A stretch of 64,000 nt of DNA from Candidatus Thalassarchaeum betae (lineage in GTDB: Archaea; Thermoplasmatota; Poseidoniia; Poseidoniales; Thalassarchaeaceae): the NCBI GenBank assembly GCA_003193925.1, contig PSPG01000008.1, forward strand, positions 73,848 to 137,847. Direction: 5' to 3'. How positions within the stretch are numbered: position 1 is the first letter of the stretch; each line of letters begins with the position of its first letter. The translations under genes were made by a program, and so were the position numbers. This document shows, piece by piece, positions 33,624 through 43,243 of the stretch. The notes under the pieces were generated by a model. That model worked only from the letters and a program-made list of their open reading frames with translations, was not told the DNA's origin and did no database searches.

Positions 33624-36600
33624 TCAATTTCTCCCTCTGCGCACCTTCTCCTCGTTCCTCACGATGGCCCTTGCCACCTCCGGTGAGTAACCGAGGTCGG
33701 ACAGGTCTCGCACTTCCTTCTCGGGTGTATTCAGAGCGTGGGATGAGCCCGAGCGCATCGATTCCTCGACAGACCGGGTTTGGTCTGCGAGCTCGTACCG
33801 TCCTCGTCCTCTCTGGGAGGACAGGACCATTCCTGCTAGCAGCAGGACCGTCAGGCTGCCGATGATCAACGTCATGAAGGCGTTGCTGCGCAGCGTGTGT
33901 AGTATCCTGCCGGAGACGTGGTCGTCCTCTATCGAGTCCATGCAGCCGTCGCCGTCGATGTCGTTGTCCGAGTTGGAGTTCCAGTTGATTAGGCCCAGTG
34001 GGCAGCTGTCCTCGGAGTCCGGCACCCCGTCGCCGTCGTCGTCCCAGTCCTCGGTCTCGTCGTCGCAGCCGTCCCTGTCGTAGTCCGAGTTCACCGTCAT
34101 GCTGTTCGGGCACTGGTCATCGGCGTCGAGGACGTTGTCGCCGTCGTCGTCCCAGTCCTCGGTCTCGTCGTCGCAGCCGTCCCTGTCGAAGTCGGTGATG
34201 AGAGTCGATACCCAATCCGAGGTTGGGTCGCCCTCGCAGTTGTCGAAGGCCGACTCGATGCCGTCGTTGTCGAGGTCGTTGTCCTCGGTGTAGTCGTCGC
34301 AGCCGTCGCCGTCGAGGTCGGTGTGGGACTCGGCTGTTAGCACGCTGCGCACGCAGCTGTCCTCGAAGTCGGAATAGCCGTCACCGTCGTCGTCGCTGTC
34401 CTCGTTGGCGTCGTTGCAGCCGTCGGAGTCCCAGTCGTTGAGCGGGGTCGAGATCCAACCGAGCATGCCCCTCGGGCACTCATCGAACTCGCCCAGCACG
34501 CCATCGTTGTCGATGTCCATGTCCTCGGCGACGTCGTGGCATCCGTCTGAGTCGTAGTCGCTCGACGGATCGGAGAACCACAGGGTCATGCCCAGCGGGC
34601 AGAGGTCGTCGGCGTCGGTGACGCCGTCGTTGTCGTCGTCCTCGTCCTCCTGGAGGTCGTGGCAGCCGTCGCCGTCGTGGTCGAAGATGGTGCTGCTCCA
34701 CCCCACGACGCCCACGGGGCAGTCGTCCTCGGCGTCGGGGTACGGGTCGTTGTCGTCGTTGTCGTCCTCGTCGGCGTCGCGACAGCCGTCGCCGTCGTGG
34801 TCCTCGGCGAAGGAGCCCCAGTACTGCGCGCCGTTAGGACACAGGTCGAGGTAGTTCTCGACGCCGTCGCCGTCGGTGTCCGGGTCCTCGTGGAGGTCGT
34901 CGCACCCGTCAGCGTCCAGATCGACGTGCTCACCCATGTAGCCGGACGGGCATGAGTCATAGGCGTCGGGATAAGCATCGTTGTCGTCGTTGAGGTCCTC
35001 GGAGGCGTCTCTGCAGCCGTCGCCGTCGTGGTCGGTGTCGATGTCCGAGGTCCAGCCGGTCTCGCCGAACTGGCAGTCGTCCTCGTCGTCGGTGACGCCG
35101 TCGCCGTCATCGTCGTTCCAGTCGGCCTCGTTGACGAGGTTGACCAAGATGGTCTTGCTAGTCGTAGCCTCGGCCTTGGTGGAGGAAGTCACGGTGACGG
35201 TCAGGTGGAACGTCTGGTCATCGTTGACCTCCTGCAGGCTCGGAGCGCGCAGGAACAGGTCGAGGTCGCTCGTGGTACCCTCGATCAGGGTCGTGGTAGA
35301 CTGGTACGACTTCGAGAAGCCGACGTCGACGAACCAGTCATCCGGGGCGCCATGCGCATCTGTGATCACGATGTCACTGCCACCCGATACCCTGATTCCG
35401 CGGAGCATCATCTCCACGTTGGTGGACTCGCCGGGCCCTAGGGTGATCTCGTCTGGCTGGGCGGGGGCCAACTCGATGACCATGTTGTAGACGTTCTCGG
35501 ACCACATGCAGACGTCCCACCTGTCCGCTGAGGACGAGGTCTCGGAGCAGTCGGGCGTGGTCCAGATGATCTCCCTGTCGGGCCAGTCGAAGTTGACGAT
35601 TGGCTGGGAGCTGCTGTCGAGACCGGTTCCGAAGACGCCCATCAGGTTGTCAGTGCTGGTGGCGATGATGCGGGTGTTGATGACCCCATAGGCCTGCTCG
35701 AGGGTCCGACCCAGTGGCATCTCGCCGTCTTCCAACTGCGGCGACACGATGCGGGTCCAGCGCAACTCGACCCTGCTGTTCTCGTCACCGGTACCCGACA
35801 TCGACTCGAACCAGGTGATATGGATCGAGCCGTCGTTGTCGAAGTCGACCCGGGGGTTGGAGCCCCAAGTCATGTCGGAGCCTATTACAGCTGAATCAGT
35901 TACCACTGCGACTTGACTCATTTCTAGGCCATCAGCCTCGCCGTCGAGTGCACCAGCGCGGTCGAGGTCAATCTGCATGTAGTGCAACTGCGACGGGCCG
36001 ACCTTGCTGGGAATCGTAGAGCGACCATCTACCCAGACGACGTGGATATTGCCATCATCGTCCACGTTGACATCTGGGCTGGAACTCCAACCGTGGCCAT
36101 TGGTAAGGCGCGTGTCGTTGACCAGCACGAAGTGGCCTATTGTCCCCCAACCACTGCCGTCTTCCTGCCAGACGTAGTCAAGCGCGGGTCCGATGTCCTC
36201 CACATACTGGCCGGTGTCTGGATCAATTGACGTGGCTGAATCGCCAGGCCTCCAGGTTGTACGCGGGTTGTTGAGAAGTGAATATGGATTTAGTACGGTG
36301 AGGAATGTTTCTGTCGAGCCGGTGCCAGAGGTGAGAGCGATGATCGACTGAACCAGCGCCTGCATCTCCTCGGTGTAGTTAGCGAGCGGGACGACGACAT
36401 CATCGATCCAGACAGCGTCGCTGCCTGCGCTGACGCTGCCGTCCTTGACGTAGGCCCACTTCAGAGTGTGCTGGCCGAGTGAGACCGGAGTGGAGAAGTT
36501 GCCACTCTGCGAGCCTGACCACTGGGCGATCTGAGCGCCGTCGATGGAGAAGGTCAGGAAGTCGTAGTTCGCCTCCGACGAGACGTTGTAGGCGAAGGTG

Positions 36601-38786
36601 ACGGTGCCGTTGGAAAGCACCCCGGTGAACTCCAGATTGGTGTTGTCGCCGTCGGAAATATCTCCGGATCTGGCCGAGTACGCACCTGAGATGGGGGTCG
36701 AGGGGGGATTGGACGAAGAGACGTACGAGTAGTCAGCCGATACCGAGGTTCCTCCGTCGCCGTAGGTGTCATTCAGGTAAATTGTGTAATTCCCTGCGCC
36801 GGTGAAACTTACCAGAACCCCATTGTAGTAATTGTAGACAGTGCTGCTATTGAATGAAGCAACTGTTCCATCGGGTAGAATGACATCCATGCTGAATTCG
36901 GATGCCCAGTTGTCCACGGTTACCGTCAGGTCGGCTGTGACCCCGGCGGGTTGCGTGTAGTTGCACGACACAGAGTAGAACGACGGGTTGTTTGTGGTCC
37001 CCCCGATATCGCACAGGTTGGCTTGAGAGTAGACGTTGCCGTTGTTGGCCGCTTCCACGTACCACATCGAGGTCCCGGACACGCCCCAGCCGTTGGTCAG
37101 GTAGCCCGACTCGAAGTCGCCCTCGAAGTTAGCCATGTTGTCGGTCGGGTAGAGGAACATGTCGCCTTCCGCATCTGTGGTGTTGACCGCGGAGTCGTCA
37201 CAGGTTCTGTCCTGTATCCCCGTGGTGTTGGAAGCGCACTGAGCGAGATCCATCATGTGAGAGCGGACGTGTGTGTCATTTGCCCATATCGTGCTCGCGC
37301 CGTAGGAGGTGGTGCCAGCCACCGGGATGGGGATGATGCCGGCGCTGACGCAGGCATCGTGGGCCTCGCTGATGCTCTGGTAATCGTTTGCCTCCTGAGC
37401 CTGATAGCCGTTGCCCGAGCCGCCGTACGGGCCCTCGTCTGAGACCGGGATGACCAGTTTGGTGGCGTTGGGATTCCACTTGTGGTCAGCGGCCGTGGCC
37501 GGGTTGCCCGGGGTCATGCCCGAGTTGTCCCGCCAAGACAGGCATGCCCAGGTCGAGCCGGGGCCCCACATCTCGCTGTTGTAACCCCAATCTGGCGGGA
37601 TGGTGAGTGAGGAGTTGTTGTACATGACAGCGTCCAGGGTGCGGATTCCCCCCGTCGTGTCAGATGAGTTCTGTCCGAGGTACGAGGTTCTGGGTCCCTC
37701 AGAGCCGCTGCCACCGATTATGTAGCCATCTTCGCAGTTCTTGTGCGTAGCAGCGTGGGACATCTGCCCGCTGATGGCGTAAAGAGTCTCGAGAACGGTG
37801 ATGCTGGCCTGCTCGAGCAGCGGCTTGACTCCCTGGAAGTACTCGCCGCTGGTCAGGTTGCCACCGTAGAACACAGCGCAGATATCCTCCCACTCCGCGG
37901 TCATCGAGCCGGAGGAGTCGAGCAGCGCGACGTACTCGACGAGGCTGCCTCGCGTGTCCTCCCAGACCACGATGACGGTGTTGTTGGCTCCCATCGATAT
38001 TGCCGGGTTGCCCTTGAACCCGAGTGCCGGTGTGATGATCGAGTTGTTGATCTGGACGGAGAAGTTCCCCGACGAGTCGTATGTCAGCATCGTGTAGTAA
38101 ATCAGCGGGGTGCCGAAGTACAGCCCCTGCGAGTCGTAGGTGTCGACCCAGACCACGTGAGCCCCGTCGTAGGAGTCGATGGCGATGTCGGGGTCGTCGC
38201 GCACTCCGGTGCCGTCTGCGACGGTGTAGGAGACCAGCGTCATGTTGGCGATGTCGCCGGAATCGCCGTCCCGGTCGTCCAAAGCGGGGTCGATAAGGGT
38301 GTACAGGATCTCGAGGTCGGTTATCGCCCAGACGATGTGAGCCCGGTTGTTAGAGTCGACCACCAGAGACGGGCTGGAGATGGCTGAGGAGCTGTTGGAG
38401 CCGATCAGGGTGTTGGATATCAGCACGGCATCGACGCCAGTGGTGGCTATCAGAGCGTACTGGAGAAGCGGCTGGGAGCCGTTCTCGATCCACACCAGAT
38501 GGACTCTGCTCTGGTTGTCCATGACGCCTGTGACCTCGACCGGGTTCGATGTGTTGAGGCTCGACATCAGCGTCTGCGTGGAGCTGTCGTTCAGCGTGTT
38601 GTTGGCCGTGTCGTGCCGACTCTCGACTGGTTCGAGGAAGGAGGGGTCGGTCGACATCGAGGGCGCGAACACAGAGGCTACCATCAGGAAGGACAGGAAG
38701 AGCGTCAGATGCGTCTTCCGGGTATTCTCGTTTCTAACACGCCTCAGCGGCGGGCAATCATATGTTGGGGCGGGCTGTCGAACCAT
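33624..38786 (-). CDS. giant cell-surface protein: propeller-like repeats, thrombospondin-type-3-like Ca-binding repeats, C-terminal membrane anchor
   Basis: A signal peptide (residues about 22-45, HLTLFLSFLMVASVFAPSMS) leads a 1720-residue extracellular protein. Residues 60-300 and 830-1000 have repeated strand units ending in WxD/WxE (NRAHIVWAITD, GAHVVWVDTY, NIHVVWVDGR, SIHITWFES), as in sialidase/propeller folds. The C-terminal third holds ten ~40-residue repeats with Cys and DxDxDG cores (HDGDGCRDASED type), like thrombospondin type 3 repeats that bind Ca2+. A helix (about residues 1636-1656) and a 60-residue Arg/Glu-rich cytoplasmic tail follow. An adhesin or surface-enzyme scaffold is likely. 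Confidence 0.8.
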   Translation of the reverse strand: MVRQPAPTYDCPPLRRVRNENTRKTHLTLFLSFLMVASVFAPSMSTDPSFLEPVESRHDTANNTLNDSSTQTLMSSLNTSNPVEVTGVMDNQSRVHLVWIENGSQPLLQYALIATTGVDAVLISNTLIGSNSSSAISSPSLVVDSNNRAHIVWAITDLEILYTLIDPALDDRDGDSGDIANMTLVSYTVADGTGVRDDPDIAIDSYDGAHVVWVDTYDSQGLYFGTPLIYYTMLTYDSSGNFSVQINNSIITPALGFKGNPAISMGANNTVIVVWEDTRGSLVEYVALLDSSGSMTAEWEDICAVFYGGNLTSGEYFQGVKPLLEQASITVLETLYAISGQMSHAATHKNCEDGYIIGGSGSEGPRTSYLGQNSSDTTGGIRTLDAVMYNNSSLTIPPDWGYNSEMWGPGSTWACLSWRDNSGMTPGNPATAADHKWNPNATKLVIPVSDEGPYGGSGNGYQAQEANDYQSISEAHDACVSAGIIPIPVAGTTSYGASTIWANDTHVRSHMMDLAQCASNTTGIQDRTCDDSAVNTTDAEGDMFLYPTDNMANFEGDFESGYLTNGWGVSGTSMWYVEAANNGNVYSQANLCDIGGTTNNPSFYSVSCNYTQPAGVTADLTVTVDNWASEFSMDVILPDGTVASFNSSTVYNYYNGVLVSFTGAGNYTIYLNDTYGDGGTSVSADYSYVSSSNPPSTPISGAYSARSGDISDGDNTNLEFTGVLSNGTVTFAYNVSSEANYDFLTFSIDGAQIAQWSGSQSGNFSTPVSLGQHTLKWAYVKDGSVSAGSDAVWIDDVVVPLANYTEEMQALVQSIIALTSGTGSTETFLTVLNPYSLLNNPRTTWRPGDSATSIDPDTGQYVEDIGPALDYVWQEDGSGWGTIGHFVLVNDTRLTNGHGWSSSPDVNVDDDGNIHVVWVDGRSTIPSKVGPSQLHYMQIDLDRAGALDGEADGLEMSQVAVVTDSAVIGSDMTWGSNPRVDFDNDGSIHITWFESMSGTGDENSRVELRWTRIVSPQLEDGEMPLGRTLEQAYGVINTRIIATSTDNLMGVFGTGLDSSSQPIVNFDWPDREIIWTTPDCSETSSSADRWDVCMWSENVYNMVIELAPAQPDEITLGPGESTNVEMMLRGIRVSGGSDIVITDAHGAPDDWFVDVGFSKSYQSTTTLIEGTTSDLDLFLRAPSLQEVNDDQTFHLTVTVTSSTKAEATTSKTILVNLVNEADWNDDDGDGVTDDEDDCQFGETGWTSDIDTDHDGDGCRDASEDLNDDNDAYPDAYDSCPSGYMGEHVDLDADGCDDLHEDPDTDGDGVENYLDLCPNGAQYWGSFAEDHDGDGCRDADEDDNDDNDPYPDAEDDCPVGVVGWSSTIFDHDGDGCHDLQEDEDDDNDGVTDADDLCPLGMTLWFSDPSSDYDSDGCHDVAEDMDIDNDGVLGEFDECPRGMLGWISTPLNDWDSDGCNDANEDSDDDGDGYSDFEDSCVRSVLTAESHTDLDGDGCDDYTEDNDLDNDGIESAFDNCEGDPTSDWVSTLITDFDRDGCDDETEDWDDDGDNVLDADDQCPNSMTVNSDYDRDGCDDETEDWDDDGDGVPDSEDSCPLGLINWNSNSDNDIDGDGCMDSIEDDHVSGRILHTLRSNAFMTLIIGSLTVLLLAGMVLSSQRGRGRYELADQTRSVEESMRSGSSHALNTPEKEVRDLSDLGYSPEVARAIVRNEEKVRRGRN

Positions 38787-38861
38787 GCTTGGCCAAAGCC
38801 AGGCATACCCATAGTAGGGTCGCCGGACAGGTCCGCTAAAGCCCGATTCCAGCGTTTTTCG

Positions 38862-40097
38862 TCAGGAGAGGAGGGCATCGATGCGCTCATCGTGGATGCG
38901 CTCCCAGGAGAAGTGCCCATCGTCGGTCGGGGGGCGCGCGAAGTGACCCCCTGTGGCCGTGGCTAGGAAGATGGGGCGCTTCAGGTCGAGGTCCGCGACA
39001 ATCGCTGCCGGACGGAAGTCAAAGACTTCCGAGACTCGGGCCTTCAACTCGATGTCGCTGAGCTTGCCGGTCCCGATAGTGTCCACTCGCAGGCTGACGG
39101 GATTGGCCTCACCGATCACGTAGGCCACCTGGATCTCACAGTGCTCGGCCAAGCCTGCCGCGACCACGTGCTTGGCCGCCCAGCGCGCGCAGTAGGCCGC
39201 TGAGCGGTCGACCTTGCTCGCGTCCTTGCCGCTGAACGCGCCGCCACCGTGCCTGCACATGCCGCCGTACGCGTCGACGACTATCTTGCGTCCGGTGATA
39301 CCGGCGTCCGAGTACGGGCCACCCGGGTCGGCGAAGCGGCCGGTGCCGTTGACTACCAGCCTGTAGCCGTGCTGCAGCCAGCGCGCGGGAATCGCATGCT
39401 CGACCACGTGCTCGCGCACCTGCGCGGTGACGAACTCACGCTCGGCTTCCTCGGAGTCGTCGAAGCGCTCCTTGAGGGCTGCATCGTGCTGTACTGCGAC
39501 AACCACGGTCCTGACGCAGTTGGGCGCGCCGTCCTCGTACTCCACTGTGACCATGCTCTTGCCGTCGGGGCGCATCCAAGGAATCTCGCCACTGCGCTGG
39601 ATGATGTCCAAGCGGCGGGTGATCCGCTGTGCCAGAGCCGCGGCGACGGGGAAGTATCGGTCACGCAGCTCGTCGTCCTGCTCGGTCTCTGTGCAGGCAT
39701 AGCCGAACATCATGCCTTGGTCGCCCGCGCCCTGTGAGTCCGGGTCGCCGCCATCGACGCCCTGGCTGATGTCCGGCGACTGGGTGGTGATGTGCAGTTG
39801 GACATCGCAGAGCTCGATTGAGGTGGCGTCCATGCCGATGGCGTGGTCGTTGTAACCGATGTCGGCGGCGGTCTGGCGCGCGATGGCCTCGTAGTCCGGC
39901 GCATCGCCGTCCAGGCTGACCTCTCCAGCGAGGATGATGACGGAGCCATCGGCTCTGCCCTTCACGAGCGTCTCCACGGCCACGCGAGCGTTTGGGTCGA
40001 CTGTCAGACAGGCATCGACAATCGCGTCCGAGATGGAGTCGCATATCTTGTCAGGGTGGCCGGAGGCCACCGACTCGGAGGTGAACATGGCCGCCAT
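38862..40097 (-). CDS. metK: S-adenosylmethionine synthase, bacterial/eukaryotic type (MetK)
   Basis: Makes S-adenosylmethionine from Met and ATP. The bacterial/eukaryotic-type signatures are present: SGHPDKICDSISDA, GAGDQGMMFGYA and GGGAFSGKDASKVDRSAAY. Length (411) is that of the bacterial enzyme. Most archaea instead use the unrelated-looking archaeal MAT, so this is a replacement. ATG 40097 (or the Met two codons later) is the start. It lies head to head with pcc1, about 70 bases from pcc1's likely start. Confidence 0.93.
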   Translation of the reverse strand: MAAMFTSESVASGHPDKICDSISDAIVDACLTVDPNARVAVETLVKGRADGSVIILAGEVSLDGDAPDYEAIARQTAADIGYNDHAIGMDATSIELCDVQLHITTQSPDISQGVDGGDPDSQGAGDQGMMFGYACTETEQDDELRDRYFPVAAALAQRITRRLDIIQRSGEIPWMRPDGKSMVTVEYEDGAPNCVRTVVVAVQHDAALKERFDDSEEAEREFVTAQVREHVVEHAIPARWLQHGYRLVVNGTGRFADPGGPYSDAGITGRKIVVDAYGGMCRHGGGAFSGKDASKVDRSAAYCARWAAKHVVAAGLAEHCEIQVAYVIGEANPVSLRVDTIGTGKLSDIELKARVSEVFDFRPAAIVADLDLKRPIFLATATGGHFARPPTDDGHFSWERIHDERIDALLS

Positions 40098-40165
40098 GGT
40101 CCCGCATGCGGACCATTCCCCTTGATGAGTTTTCGGAGATTGGCAACCGCAGTAGCGAAAGCGCG

Positions 40166-40429
40166 ATGCGTCGTCCGAGTCTCATGGGCAGGGTCGAGGC
40201 GGAGATTGTCTGGACTGGCTCCAGAGCGCGTGCAGAGGCCCTGTTGGCGGCCGTGGCGCCCGATGACCCCGAGTCATTCGACGCCGAGATCGTCGATGTC
40301 GGAGGAAGTTCGGAATTGCGGATTCGTGTCATTGGCGAGAAGCTCAAGACGGTGCGCTCGACGGTGGACGACCTCTTGGCGTGCCTCGCTGCAGCAGAGT
40401 CGGGTCTCGACGTCATCGACGGGGCTTGA
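40166..40429 (+). CDS. pcc1: KEOPS complex subunit Pcc1
   Basis: The short protein has the Pcc1 fold pattern: strand (GRVEAEIVW), helix (SRARAEALLAAVAPDDPES), strand (DAEIVDVGGSSELRIRVIG), helix (LKTVRSTVDDLLACLAAAES). Pcc1 dimerises KEOPS, which transfers threonylcarbamoyl to tRNA A37. Met 40166 fits the family start; the frame is open to ATG 40106, but that extra region overlaps the metK promoter. The end overlaps the convergent FAD oxidoreductase gene by 17 bases. Confidence 0.8.
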   Translation: MRRPSLMGRVEAEIVWTGSRARAEALLAAVAPDDPESFDAEIVDVGGSSELRIRVIGEKLKTVRSTVDDLLACLAAAESGLDVIDGA

Positions 40430-41444
40430 GGGCCTTGGCCACGGCCCTCGCGGAATCCACCGCGGCATCACTCAGATGGTGCTCCGACTCGACATGACAG
40501 CCGGCCAGTCCTATGCCGTTCTCGAGGAACATGGTGCCGCCGACCCGTTCGCTGCGCGAGCATGGATGGAGCATTATTGAGGTCGTAGAACGACGCGCTG
40601 CGGCCATCCCTCGCCACCCTGAGCAGCGCGAGTCGAGGAACTCCTTGATGCCCTCGAGCGCGGCGTCCCCATCACCCTTGAGGCAGACTGCGTGCAGGAT
40701 GGTGCACTCCGAAGCCTCAGCGCCCTCGGGTACCCTGTCATCGGCTGTCACATCGATGGCGATGATGCCGCTCTCAGCCTCGAACAGGCCGGAGTAGGGT
40801 CGCATCGGCCTGCCCTCGAGCGCTACGTCCAGCGCGGCGACTCGATGCTCGTTGCACTCCCAGAGCGGCGATGCGTCGAGGCCGGCGGACTCGAGCAGCC
40901 TCGCGCTCTCGGCGGGTGGGACCGCGAGGATGACCGCATCGCACTCGACATCGTTGTCCGCGATGCGAACGGAGCGGACTCGCCTGTCCGCTCCGAGGAG
41001 GATAGACTCGGCGCTCTTTCCGGTATCGAACATCACATCGAGCTGGTTCGCGCCGACGATCAGTCGGCCGACCAGGCTCGACCAGCCGCCTCGCGGTATC
41101 ACCAGTTGGCCCGGCCTGCGTACCTCCTCTGAGCCCAGAGACATTGTGGCGAGTGCGGTCATGGCGCTCTTGCCGTCGCCGCCGATCTCCAGCATCCCAT
41201 CCTGCGGCCACTTGGATCCGAGTACACGTGGTGCGCGGAGTTTCCTCAGCAGCTGGTTCAGGGGGCCCTTGCGCCTCAGGAGATGGAGACCGGGGTCAAG
41301 GAGCCACTCCCCGGAGTCGCGCAGCCTGACACGGCCGCCCAAAGTGTCCCTCGACTCGACTAGCAGCACAGTGGCTCCGTCGGCCGCCAGTTGGACCGCT
41401 GCTGCCAATCCCGCGACTCCGCCGCCGATGACAACGCTGCGCAT
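40413..41444 (-). CDS. FAD-dependent oxidoreductase (protoporphyrinogen oxidase/desaturase-like)
   Basis: The N-terminal dinucleotide-binding motif (VVIGGGVAGLAAAVQLAADG, then VESRDTLGGRVR with the family RxGGR-like turn) and C-terminal FAD motif (FLENGIGLAGCHVES) define the amine oxidase/phytoene desaturase superfamily. At 343 residues it is shorter than most (about 450), so the substrate cap is reduced. Substrate unknown; carotenoid, heme or polyamine oxidation are all possible. It diverges from nadC with a 29-base gap. Confidence 0.82.
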   Translation of the reverse strand: MRSVVIGGGVAGLAAAVQLAADGATVLLVESRDTLGGRVRLRDSGEWLLDPGLHLLRRKGPLNQLLRKLRAPRVLGSKWPQDGMLEIGGDGKSAMTALATMSLGSEEVRRPGQLVIPRGGWSSLVGRLIVGANQLDVMFDTGKSAESILLGADRRVRSVRIADNDVECDAVILAVPPAESARLLESAGLDASPLWECNEHRVAALDVALEGRPMRPYSGLFEAESGIIAIDVTADDRVPEGAEASECTILHAVCLKGDGDAALEGIKEFLDSRCSGWRGMAAARRSTTSIMLHPCSRSERVGGTMFLENGIGLAGCHVESEHHLSDAAVDSARAVAKALKPRR

Positions 41445-41473
41445 CTGCCGGTTTCAGGGGGGAGGATGGTAAA

Positions 41474-42457
41474 ATGTCGTTTCGGACCATTGAAGGCGGG
41501 GTTGTGACACGTCATGGCGTGGCCACACTGCCTCACGACCGCTCCACCCTCCTCTGGTCGGAGGATGGCCCAACCCCGCTCTTCCTCGATTCAATCGACA
41601 GGTGGGTCGATGCAATGGTAGCCGACGAGCACGGCGGGGGCGATGGGCCCGACGGGCTCGTCGAGGCCAGGGTCGTGGCGAAGGCTTCGGGCGTCCTGTG
41701 CGGCCGCCCGGTGGCCGAGCGCTTGCTTGCAAGGCACCTCTCAGGGTGCTCGGCAGAGTGGGGGGCCAGCGAGGGTGGCCCTGTGGAGGAGGGTCGGACG
41801 GTACTGGTCCTGCACGGGCCGGCCAATGAGATTCTCCGAATTGAGCGGACCCTGCTCAATCTCTTGGGAAGGCTGTCCGGAATCGCCTCAAACACGACTC
41901 AGTGGGCCGAATCAGCCGGCTCGATGTGCATCGCAGCCACTCGCAAGACCGAATGGGGGCTGCTCGACAAGTGGGCCATTCACATCGGCGGAGGGCTGAC
42001 CCACAGGCTCGACCGCAGCGATGCATTGATGCTCAAGGAGAACGACATCGCGGCTGAGATGGGCGAAGGCGAGAGCGAGCTCGCAGCGATGAGACGAATG
42101 GTCTCCTCGGTAGACATGAAGCAGCATGCCGGGTTCACCGTGGTCGAGGTTCGCAGCGTCGAGCAGGCTGTCGCCGCAGCAGCCGCCTGGGACGCCTCGC
42201 AGCGCGCACGGGGAGGCGACGAGCGAGTCGTGCTGCTACTCGACAACATGGGCTCTGAGGGCGCTTCTGATGCAGGCACTGCCCTGAGCGAGCGCGGCTT
42301 GCGCCAGCGCTGCGTGCTGGAGGGCTCGGGCGGAGTGAGCCTCGACTCACTGGGTGATTGGGCTGCCAGCGGCGTCGATCTGGTGTCCTCGAGCGCTTTG
42401 AACCGCGGCGTGGAACCACTCGACCTGTCTATGCTGATTGGCGCCGGAGGAGATTGA
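41474..42457 (+). CDS. nadC: nicotinate-nucleotide pyrophosphorylase (quinolinate phosphoribosyltransferase)
   Basis: It converts quinolinate and PRPP to nicotinate mononucleotide in de novo NAD synthesis. Signatures are LNLLGRLSGIASNTTQW, ATRKTEWGLLDKWAIHIGGG, HRLDRSDALMLKENDI, LLDNMGSEGA and LEGSGGVSLDSL. Length (327) is slightly longer than usual (about 285). A GGGGGAGGA ribosome site precedes the ATG. The pantoate ligase gene follows directly with no gap, so NAD and CoA biosynthesis genes share an operon. Confidence 0.94.
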   Translation: MSFRTIEGGVVTRHGVATLPHDRSTLLWSEDGPTPLFLDSIDRWVDAMVADEHGGGDGPDGLVEARVVAKASGVLCGRPVAERLLARHLSGCSAEWGASEGGPVEEGRTVLVLHGPANEILRIERTLLNLLGRLSGIASNTTQWAESAGSMCIAATRKTEWGLLDKWAIHIGGGLTHRLDRSDALMLKENDIAAEMGEGESELAAMRRMVSSVDMKQHAGFTVVEVRSVEQAVAAAAAWDASQRARGGDERVVLLLDNMGSEGASDAGTALSERGLRQRCVLEGSGGVSLDSLGDWAASGVDLVSSSALNRGVEPLDLSMLIGAGGD

Positions 42458-43243
42458 ATGGGCGAGATACCTGAGAGCCACCCTCGACGCTCCTCGCTGC
42501 TGGCGAGGCAGAAGCTGGTCGACGCCGCAGCCGAGGGGCTGCTGGCGGACTCAGCGATGATAGCCCACGGCCGCGGCGAGGCTTTCGACTATCTGCTGGG
42601 CGAGCAGACCTCGGACTCGGCCAGAAGCGCGATTCGCGAGGCGTCGGCCAGACTGCTGACCGCCGAACGACCTGTCATCTCGGTCAACGGTAACACAGTG
42701 GTGCTTGCTGGCGAGGACCTGATCCGCGTCGCAGCCGTCGTCGGCTGCCCAATTGAGGTGAACCTGTACTACCGCACTCCCGAGAGGATCGCCAGACTGC
42801 TGACGAGGCTGGCGGAGCAGCGTGCCTCGGTCGCAGGTGGGCCGGCCCCTGACGGCTGGTCCGAGGACTGGGCGAAGGCTGTCAGCTCGGTCGCCCTGCT
42901 GGGTGATGGGGCGGATGGCAGCATCGAGGGGCTGGAGGGGGCTCGGGCTATATGCTGCACAAACGGCATCGGCAGTGCCGACATCGTACTGGTGCCACTC
43001 GAGGACGGAGATAGGTGCGAGGCGCTCGTCGAGATGGGCAAGCAGGTCGTGGTCATCGACCTCAACCCTCTTTCGCGCACATCGAGGATGGCCACGGTCA
43101 CCATCGTGGACGAGGTTACGAGAGCCGCGACTGCTTTGGTTGATGAGGTCGTCTCGGGGCATGCGGCGCAGGGCGACTGGGACAATCGAGCCGCCTTGAG
43201 CGAAGCTCTCGACATCATCGCAGGTGCTTCCGCGGGTGAATGA
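42458..43243 (+). CDS. 4-phosphopantoate-beta-alanine ligase (archaeal phosphopantothenate synthetase)
   Basis: This archaea-specific enzyme joins 4-phosphopantoate to beta-alanine using ATP, in coenzyme A synthesis. The family start IPESHPRRSSLLARQKLV, the GLLADSAMIAHGRGEAFDYL segment, PVISVNGNTVVLAG, CPIEVNLYYRTPERI and VVVIDLNPLSRTSRMA are all visible. Length 261. It begins immediately after the nadC stop and ends against the convergent dehydrogenase gene. Confidence 0.92.
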   Translation: MGEIPESHPRRSSLLARQKLVDAAAEGLLADSAMIAHGRGEAFDYLLGEQTSDSARSAIREASARLLTAERPVISVNGNTVVLAGEDLIRVAAVVGCPIEVNLYYRTPERIARLLTRLAEQRASVAGGPAPDGWSEDWAKAVSSVALLGDGADGSIEGLEGARAICCTNGIGSADIVLVPLEDGDRCEALVEMGKQVVVIDLNPLSRTSRMATVTIVDEVTRAATALVDEVVSGHAAQGDWDNRAALSEALDIIAGASAGE

